NCBI GenBank assembly: GCA_029378245.1
Contig: JARKIF010000004.1
Coordinates: forward strand, 2,170,001 to 2,234,000
DNA length: 64,000 bases
DNA from: Roridomyces roridus
Taxonomy: Eukaryota > Basidiomycota > Agaricomycetes > Agaricales > Mycenaceae
Reading direction: 5' to 3'
Position numbers and translations under genes: made by a program. Under the pieces are notes generated by a model. The model was not told the origin of the DNA. It made no database searches and worked only from the letters and a program-made list of their open reading frames with translations. Positions 57,035 through 64,000 of the stretch are shown piece after piece (the first letter of the stretch is position 1; each line of letters opens with the position of its first letter).

Positions 57035-58180
57035 CTACATCCCCTTGACCTGCGCCTCACACCATCTCCACATCTTCGCCGCCAGCTCTGCGTCGTTCGT
57101 CTGGGGGTGCGGTTTGCCGAGGCGCGCCCAGGGAAGGAGGTACTGTTTACCGGTCAGCAACATCAGAAGAGGGCAGGAATCACGCACCTTCCCACCCAAC
57201 GCGCTCGCCTCGGGCGCGGTACCAGCGTACAGCTGCGTCAGGGCGCCGAGTTCGACAGGATACAGCATCCAATTCTGTACCGCCGTCAACCAAGAAAACC
57301 ATGACGAAGAGCGGACGTACCGTAGTGGCTGACTGAATTGTCCCAGAATGTCTCGCCAAATCCGTCTTGATGTTCCCCGGGTGGAGAGCGATGCTGACGA
57401 TTCCCTGCTGCCCATAACGGCGCGCCAACTCGTTCGAGAAGAGGATATTCCCGAATTTCGACTGCCCGTACAACTTGTGCGTGCCCATCTTGATCCTCTC
57501 GGGTCCGTCGCGGAGAGTATCGAAGAGGATACCCGGGGCGGTGTAGGCGACTTGGTGTCCCATCGATGAGACTGTTACTATGCGGGCCTGAGAGGTGGAG
57601 GAGGCGGAGGACAGGAGGAAAGGGAGGAGGAGGGTCGTGAGGTGAAAGTGGCCCAGGACGTTGGTACCGAATTGGAGGTCATAGCCGTCGGGCGTGAGTG
57701 AGGCGATTGGCGGGAACATGACGCCGGCGCTGTTGAAGAGGACGTCGAGCTTCGACTCCTTGCTGCATTGCGTGTGAGTCGGGTTAGGGTAGAGATGAGA
57801 TGGACCACGTACCTCTGAAACTCCTCCACCGTCCCTCGAATTGACTTGAGGTTGGCGAGATCGAGCTTGATGAAAATGGGCGCTTTGCCAGTCTCCTTGG
57901 TCAACGCCTCCACGGCCTCTTTGCCCGCAGCCTCGTTCCGGCCGGCAATATACACCGTGGCATTCTTGGTGAGCAGGACGCGTGCCGTCTCCTTCCCAAT
58001 GCCTCCCGTCCCACCGGTGATGAAAATGACCTTGCCAGTCTGGTGCCCCACTTCGGTTTCGGAGGGAAGAGGTTGGTCCAGGTGCTGCTTGCCATGGTGG
58101 GAAGAGAGAGAGAGAGAAGGGGTTCTTGCCGGGTAAACGCCGCCGTCGAGGACTTTAAGTATTAAACGCCCTTGCCGCAT
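57035..58180 (-). pseudogene. SDR paralogue with N-terminal frameshift
   Basis: Exons 57813-58180, 57321-57762, 57188-57274 and 57035-57142 code an SDR closely similar to 53456-54658: [46 protein letters not shown]. Two oddities are seen. The natural start [16 protein letters not shown] (ATG 58093-58095) is out of frame with the rest, because about 16 bases between PKPKW and QTGKV are missing relative to the paralogue. An ATG at 58178-58180 does open the downstream frame, giving 334 residues with an unrelated N-terminus. The usual NNAG reads NSAG ([11 protein letters not shown]). The gene may be a pseudogene or may have acquired a new start. Catalytic Ser, Tyr and Lys are kept. Confidence 0.7.
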
Positions 58181-58594
58181 GTGGATGGTCCGCTACCCTA
58201 CTATGTAATTGCATGGCTGTACGTGTATGCCGCGTACACGTACCCTGGCCGGAGCGTGATACGCCGTGAATCCATAGTAGACCGCTTCTTCGAAACATTC
58301 TAGCTGTGCTTCGTACTGCGCAATCTATCCGGGCGGCGTTGGTTCATTTTCAGTCAACCGTGGGAGAAGCGGCCGGGGCATAATCTTGCTGACGCTGAGC
58401 GTTCATTTTAATTTTTCGAGATCGGGAATACGTAACAACGCCGTGGATTTCGTTGCCGAGTTTGCAGAGCGAGGTGTGGCCAAGTTCTTAAACTTGTGGC
58501 GAAGTTCGAGTTCGTCGTCCCGTCCAATTATTAGATCTAGGGTAGAATGGCCAATGTAAACTAGTGAGTATGCGGCTGTTCCATTGCTTAGTAT
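58181..58594. other. Intergenic, no feature
   Basis: Upstream of the SDR paralogue. No frame, inverted repeat or B-box was seen before the tRNA. Confidence 0.45.
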
Positions 58595-58696
58595 GGCACT
58601 GTGGCGGAGTGGTTAACGCGACAGATTCGAATCTATGATGTTAACCGATTCATCTGTTCCACTTGTTGGGCGCATGTTCGAATCATGCCAGTGTCG
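58595..58696 (+). tRNA. tRNA-Ser (anticodon CGA) with 20-nt intron
   Basis: Acceptor GGCACTG pairs with CAGTGTC (one G-U), followed by discriminator G. GCGGAGTGGTTAACGC forms a canonical D arm with A-box sequence. The anticodon stem is ACAGA / TCTGT. Anticodon CGA is at 58628-58630, with an intron 58632-58651 after position 37. A long variable arm (CCA/TGG stem) is diagnostic of Ser. The T arm is GCATG-TTCGAAT-CATGC. T7 at about 58711-58717 is the Pol III terminator. It is the only canonical tRNA I see in the window. Confidence 0.93.
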
Positions 58697-58940
58697 TAGG
58701 ACGTGGTGATGCTCCTTTTTTTGATACCCCGCGGTCCGGATTCGACAAGTTGGTCCATTCTCAGCGGCGCCTATATGCGAATTGAAGTTTTTTTCAACCC
58801 TCAGGGCGATCTATCTCATGAATCCGTTTGGGATGAATTTCAAGCATGGGAAACGCGGGACATCAACGACGCGGTTTGGCAGATCTCAATAAATGTCCAA
58901 GCTCTGGAGTCCCATTCGACACACAAAGGCCGTCGTTGTT

Positions 58941-59213
58941 TCAGCAAGGGCAGCTACCATTCTATGCACAAGATCAACACGAAAGGCTTCGAATGGAATT
59001 GGGAATGTTCAACTCACGGCACAACACGCTGGGCTTGAGGCGGTGCAGCCGTCCTCATTGCAGTCCTACATGGCAGTCAATAAAAGCCTGAAAAATGTAG
59101 AAGCAGAGGGGTGGACTCACGCAGGTGGAAGGGAAACAGTTCTGTCTCGCATCAAGGGATGCACCGGCAACGACGGTGGCCAGGAAGGCGAGGAGGAGGA
59201 CGGAGAGGCGCAT
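58941..59213 (-). CDS. Small secreted cysteine-rich protein, 53 residues
   Basis: Three exons (59121-59213, 59018-59065 and 58941-58961) with GT-AG introns of 55 and 56 nt. The product starts MRLSVLLLAFLATVVAGA, a clear signal peptide, followed by SLDARQNC and a short mature part with eight cysteines in 29 residues (FPSTCDCNEDGC, SSPACCANGSCPC). Basidiomycetes encode many such small secreted proteins, often near a dibasic or DxR site after the signal. Roles range from effectors to surface-active or antimicrobial peptides, and none can be assigned. The tRNA-Ser lies 245 bases away. Its upstream region is duplicated at 61840-62110, but there without a coding part. Exons are too short to be seen as an ORF. 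Confidence 0.75.
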
Positions 59214-61154
59214 TTTTGTGGGTGCTTTTGGGTGCTGGAAACCTGTGGCTTGGGATGAAGATTGAAGGTCGAAGTGGCCAGCTTTTAAACCTTTTCATGG
59301 AGTCCATCATGCTTCTCAAGAATCACACGGCGGCGGGATGAAAAATGATTACGGGAGAAGACGACTCGGACTCTCACGCGCGTATGAGGGATCGCCATAC
59401 AAAACTTCGGGAAACAGGCAGATCGTTGTTCGCGAAGTTCAAGCCGCAGTCCCGTGTCTGAGCTTTGTGGGACGAAAGCGGTCCATCTCCCGAAATGAAT
59501 TCAATGTTCTGACAGTTTCCAGGCTTGCAAGTTGCGGGTGGAGAAGTAACCCTCAGAAGTTGGATGGACATATGCAACTGGTATGCAACATTGATCAATT
59601 GAATAGAATGTAATCCACATGTATAGTGGGTACCGGCAACTCTCGATTGATCACCGGGCCATCACGTGCCAGATGTCATCGAGAACCTGTTGTCGGACGA
59701 CCGTTTCGTCCACTGTAAAACAACGGCTAGACCTCATGTCCTAGGATTTTACATACTACATTAATCCATAGTTCTCTAGCTCCAAACAAAAAATCCCGGC
59801 ATTTGGGCACCAGGAACCCTTCGAACAAACTCATGCCGATTCAGGCACCTTTAGGCACGTATCCCGGAGTCGAAATAAAATCTGGAAAAAATTGAGAGTC
59901 CTCTGTGTATTATATCCTCGTGGGCTGGGATGTTTTTGGGGTCAGAAATCACCTGTGGGAGATGCAGACCGGGCTGCGAGCATGCCAGGCAGTCTGTTTG
60001 GCGGAGCTTTGATCGCTGATGTCTGCCAGCTCACACCGACTACCTCGACGACGACGCCGCAAATGAGGCCTCACCGACGTTCCAGACCTCCCATATTACC
60101 TCCAATCCTCATGGACCACGACCATCTTCACTATCTCGTGCCGTACACTGAGCAAGACCGCTGCATTGGCTCGACTTGCCCCAGAACGGATTGACGGGTG
60201 GACTGGATAGAAGCGAACGAAACACGCGTCGGATGCGGCTAAGAGGCTAGGGATCGAAGTTCGATGGCTTTTGAGGTGCGCATGTCTGCGTAGACGGACC
60301 TGACCGAAGCCTCAATTGAGACCTCAGATATTTGGACCCACCAGACCCCCGCCGACGTGCAAGCCACCAACCGGATGGTTCCTCCGAGCTCCTACACCAT
60401 TCCTATAATCTCTCCATCACCTTCCACGACCCCATACTCCGTCGCAGACTCACACTTGCACGGAACGCGGTGGGCGTGATGCTGAGTGTTCGTCACTCAC
60501 TGGAGTCTTGTGCGGGGTGTAATGTCTGTAGAACAAGCTCATATGTGTTGTACCCTCCTAATTCAACCCTCTGTAACCATTTCCGAGGCCAAAATCCTCG
60601 TTCACTCTCATGCATACTCGCCGTCGAATCACACCCGGGTTATCTCACTTTGTGGCGACCCAATATTCGCGTAAAATTCCCATGGTTGAACGGGGAGCTA
60701 ACTTAGCATGTCAAGTGTTTGAGTTCCAAGTTTCAGAGCAATCCGAGCAGTGTAGCAGATGTTATTCAAAAAATGGTCGTCCGACATCAGAATCAGAATT
60801 TTAATGAGAGCCAAGTGCACGTGATGGCACGGTGATCAATCGAGAGTTGCCGGTACCCATGTATAGAATGGACTCCACATGTATCAGCGGAAAGGTGGAG
60901 CGGGTCACGGAGGCGCCCCTGGATCGAACGAGTGCATGCAGGCCAGCGCTTCTTTCAAGCGTGTTTACAGCATCGCGGTGTCGGAAAGGAACACGATGCA
61001 TCTGAGCCGAGGGCACGCAGTGAAGACGGATGGGAAGAGATATGCACACATGCCAAAGCATTGAAAGAACAGTGCGAAAGAGACGGGATGTGAGTGATCC
61101 CTGCGAGTTGGTAGACGAAGGGCCGGGGAAGGTATAATCGCAGTTCAGAAGAGT
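59214..61154. other. Duplicated upstream sequence and non-coding DNA
   Basis: 59225-59560 (upstream of the secreted-protein gene) is repeated in order at about 61840-62110. Shared phrases include 'cctatggcttgggatg', 'gaaacaggcagatc' and 'tgttctgacagtttccagg'. 59600-60900 holds short frames without recognisable domains. A minus-strand B-box unit lies near 60918-60936. Confidence 0.45.
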
Positions 61155-61541
61155 TCAGAGCGATCCTGCGAGCACACTTTTGCATTTGATCCCAATGCGT
61201 GCCCATGAAATCGAAGAAATTGGTGCGCCGGTGCATATCTGGAGAATCGAGCCTACGTCCTGCCTGTACGTTTTGGGCGAATCTGTGTATCCATGGCCAA
61301 GGAATAACTTCCTCCCGGCCTTTTGGAAGAAGTCTGCGGGCTTGGCCGCGAGCAGGCGCAAGAATATGGAGTAGGTAAAGGTCGGCATGGAGTCCAGCCT
61401 GGCTTCGCCTTCGGAGAGGAAGACGACGCGATACAGCAACTGCTCTACCCTGACTTCGATTGAGATCTCTTGCTGAACGACTGGGATTGACTGGCCCAGA
61501 ACGCCCATCATGCTCATCCTCCGAGTCCCACGGAGTCCCAC
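61155..61541 (-). pseudogene. Decayed ORF, possibly F-box/LRR-like family
   Basis: An open frame of 128 codons reads as ordinary protein (LDSMPTFTYSIFLRLLAAKP, SPKTYRQDVGSILQICTGA). The similarity seems to continue in the next phase (ELRLYLPRPFVYQLAGITHI, down to about 60955). The DVGSILQLCTG-type phrase resembles a common basidiomycete F-box-associated family, but this is a weak impression. The phase change suggests a frameshift, or an intron I did not resolve. Confidence 0.3.
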
Positions 61542-63636
61542 CGTGCTGTTCAGCGAAATGGGAAAATTCTACCTACATAGAGTTCCTTACGAGCGTTGAC
61601 GCCCGCACACATGTCACAAGGGTGATCCCGAGTTACGAATATCAACCAATTGCAATGCAAATAGACAGCATCGACATTCTTCGCGCTTTGCCAAATTCTT
61701 GCCTCCCTATTTTGTGGAAGGGCGTTAACAGTCTCGCAAACATTCGGGCCTCAGGCATCTGGCACTCACTTGGCAGTCCGTTGATCCCTCTTTCTTTTCT
61801 TCTTTTCTTCTTGCTTTCAAATGGGAACGTTCGTTCCGGCGGAAACCTATGGCTTGGGATGATAGATGAAGGTCGCATTGGCCACCTTCAAAGGCCACCA
61901 TGGTGTTCACGAATCATGGCGCCGGGATGAGAAAATGATTTCGGAGGACGACTCTGCCGGACGTATGAAGGATCGCCATCCACAAGCGGGAAACAGGCAG
62001 ATCCCTGTTCGTCAAGGTCAGACCGCAGTCCCTTGTCTGAACTTTCCGCGCGTCCGATTCCCGAAATGAATAGAATGTTCTGACAGTTTCCAGGCTTGTG
62101 GATGGAGAAGTTCGATGGACATCTGCAACAGAATGGAACCTACTTGCTTGTATCAGAGCAAACACAATATCGACCTCTGGATGGATTTTCATAGACAGTA
62201 ATAGAAAAGTACAGGGTCAGCCTACTTGAAGAAAAGGAAAAGGCCAGTGCCAACAGCGAATCCGCTGGTCCCGAATCGAACGAGTGGAAAGTCCAGAATC
62301 CTGGGACCTGCGTCCAGGCTGGCAGCGCTTCTTCAAGGCATGTCTAAAACATCGCTGACATGAAAGCGGGATGTTGCAAGATAGCTCCGTAATCCCGCTT
62401 TCCGTTGTTACCTGGCAGTGGAGTCACTCGAGTGCATCTGTCGAATTTCCCAGCCGAAGGATTCGAAGCTCCAAGTTCAACATGTCGTCGAATTAAATCG
62501 TGTCCGGCATCCTGGAAGGCACGATTCGGCTGTTCATGATAACTGTGAGTGTACCAATCCCTGAGTCGAACAGAGGTGTCCGAGTTGGACGGAAAATGAA
62601 TGATATTTATAGGTATCGGTATTATCCAGGTCCCCATCCCCGGCGTTCTCGAGCGGTATTCAGGCTGTAGCCAGAGTCTCAAAGCCTCGGCGGAAGACAA
62701 CTTGCAAAGAAACAGAAAGGAAAAAAAGTTAGACCCCGTGGTGAATGCGCTGCCCGAATTAAACGAGCGAGGGAATACATCCTGGGACCTGCACCCAGGC
62801 CAGGGCTTCTTCAAGCCTCTCTGGGGAAAAGGAAGCCCTGCGTATCGCCAAATATTATGCACCGCCCTGAGTTGAACAGAAGGCTTTGGCACGGAATCGA
62901 TCCCATTTACCAGCATCATCTTCATTCGCAGCCTCGACCTAAATGGAAGCTGTCGTCAGAGCCTCGTCGGAAGACAACTTGATCTTGACTGGATCGGCAG
63001 AGGCGGCAGAGTCTTTGACCTTGTTTGCATGCTTTCCATCTTGTTCCCGACCACCACAAGCTGCGAACGGGGTTCCAACGGACCGAGTTCATTCCAACAC
63101 TGATAATTAAGTTCTTGCCAACTCACGTGCATGCAGACAACGCCAACTGTCGCCGGTGCCGGCGGCCAAGTGCTCCGAGCAAACACGAGCGACCAGTCTA
63201 CGCGTGATGAATGGCTCGGGTGAGTCGCACATCCTGAAGGTTGAGCCGTGTTCTGCGCTGATTGAGGCAAGATCACTGAACTCTGATAGCGACACGAGCC
63301 GCGGGTGATACATTGAGCCTGGGATTGTCGGAGCTTGGTTTCCTCTGTACCTTGCTCCATGGCCACGCCACGCCTGCCACAACGGCCTCGACATCCTTGG
63401 CCTGGTACATGGCCTTAGCCACAGACCGAAGCATTAGCATCCACGAATTCGAGGTCCTGAAGGGCGGGTCAAAGTGAGGCCGAATCACCATCATGCGCCA
63501 AGTCGCATCACGCCTACGGTCACCCGCCCCACCCCCACCGCTTCCCCCCTCACCTGACGAAAACTGCGGGGTGCTCGGGCCGGATTTGTCTTCTTTAAAA
63601 CGTCCAGGCAAAGCTTGGTCGCCGATACCATTTACT
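61542..63636. other. Duplicated block, minus-strand B-box units and promoter of the GH51 gene
   Basis: 61840-62110 is the copy of the secreted-protein upstream region. Minus-strand tRNA-like units lie at about 62266-62330 (reads CTCGTTCGATTCGGGACCAG on that strand, with CAGGTCCCAGGAT upstream) and 62721-62810 (with a T7 run on that strand). 62950-63636 is non-coding; a TTTAAA box near 63595 precedes the GH51 start by about 40 bases. Confidence 0.45.
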
Positions 63637-64000
63637 ATGGGCTTTTTACCCTCCCTCGTGCTTGGGCTTACGATTACAGCCAGTCGCGTTTTTGCTGCGA
63701 CGAAGACTGTCAGCGTCAGCGCGTCTGCCAGCCATGCTATTCCTACATCGTTATGTATGTCCACCGCTTTCTCATCTCTTGGCTCATCGCAGTGCTGATG
63801 ATGCGATGTTCCTAGACGGTATGATGTTTGAAGATATCAACGTGAGTTCTTCCCAGTCAAACTTGAAGTTTGTGTGGACTCAAAATGATTCAGCACGTAC
63901 GTTGGTTACTCGACTTGAGAGAGGTTTGGCTGATCCCAGGGCAGAGCGGGGACGGAGGCCTCTACGGAGAACGTGCGTTGGTTCGACGTCTTCCTGCACA
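63637..64000 (+). CDS. GH51 alpha-L-arabinofuranosidase, 5' part, cut by window end
   Basis: ATG 63637 opens MGFLPSLVLGLTITASRVFA, a signal peptide. After the first intron (63755-63815) the frame reads YGMMFEDIN, and after two further introns SGDGGLYGE. That is the family signature HAIPxSLYGxMFEDINHSGDGGLYxE of fungal GH51 arabinofuranosidases, which remove arabinose side chains from arabinoxylan and pectin. The His between IN and SG is present only if a 3-nt exon CAC (63894-63896) is used, flanked by TTCAG and GTACGT. Exon 4 is 63945-63972, and the next intron (GTGCGT) runs out of the window. Secreted enzyme of plant-wall breakdown. Confidence 0.85.

Noticed and set aside
59892..60706. Two + strand frames of about 100 and 124 codons
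   Set aside because: No family resemblance, biased towards Pro/Arg/Ser, no introns or supporting context.
62344..62925. 193-codon minus-strand frame
   Set aside because: It runs across two minus-strand tRNA-like units and has no recognisable domain; most likely chance.

Overview
The window looks like chromosomal DNA of a mushroom-forming basidiomycete (Agaricomycetes, perhaps Mycena-like; this is inference). Protein genes are broken by many 45-60 nt GT-AG introns. Several products belong to types that are common in such genomes: DUF6534-type membrane proteins, TLC-like membrane proteins, short-chain dehydrogenases, a small cysteine-rich secreted protein and a GH51 arabinofuranosidase. About three quarters of the window is not host coding sequence.

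Layout. 1.8-2.7 kb: a hot-dog thioesterase gene (-). 3.5-8.1 kb: an array of units carrying a tRNA-type B-box-like motif followed by a T-run. 6.6-7.1 kb: a decayed unrecognised gene. 8.4-10.4 kb: a multi-pass membrane protein pseudogene with a 542 bp hAT-type MITE inserted in an exon. 11.7-19.3 kb: a transposon nest whose outer hAT-type ends and 8 bp target duplication split a second copy of the 7 kb locus; at least four further inverted-repeat elements lie inside. 19.9-21.4 and 26.5-28.0 kb: two apparently intact nine-exon DUF6534 paralogues. Related upstream blocks are found near both and near the 8.4-10.4 kb pseudogene. 23.6-26.2 kb: two more hAT-type insertions. 30.5-33.1 kb: a 717-residue single-pass membrane protein. 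33.8-39.1 kb: a second array, including 87 nt units whose four arms can pair as a complete tRNA cloverleaf. 40.9-44.2 kb: a tandem pair of TLC-like membrane protein genes, one with a lost splice acceptor.

46.8-51.1 kb: a PIF/Harbinger-type transposon with an intact Myb-like ORF1 and a convergent DDE transposase that is broken by a 779 bp hAT-type MITE. 51.7-52.2 kb: a second copy of the MITE that broke the 8.4-10.4 kb gene. 53.5-54.7 and 57.0-58.2 kb: two diverged short-chain dehydrogenase paralogues, with tRNA-like units on both sides of the first. 58.6 kb: an intron-containing tRNA-Ser(CGA). 58.9-59.2 kb: a three-exon small secreted cysteine-rich protein. 59.2-62.9 kb: duplicated non-coding sequence, a decayed ORF and minus-strand B-box units. 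63.6 kb to the end: the 5' part of a GH51 gene with an apparent 3 nt micro-exon.

The most unusual features are the abundance of tRNA-like, Pol III-type units (about 40 B-box-like motifs, some with complete cloverleaf pairing) and the nested insertions, whose exact target duplications let their order be read. No searches or folding programs were run. Gene models come from reading codons, splice motifs and family resemblance by eye.
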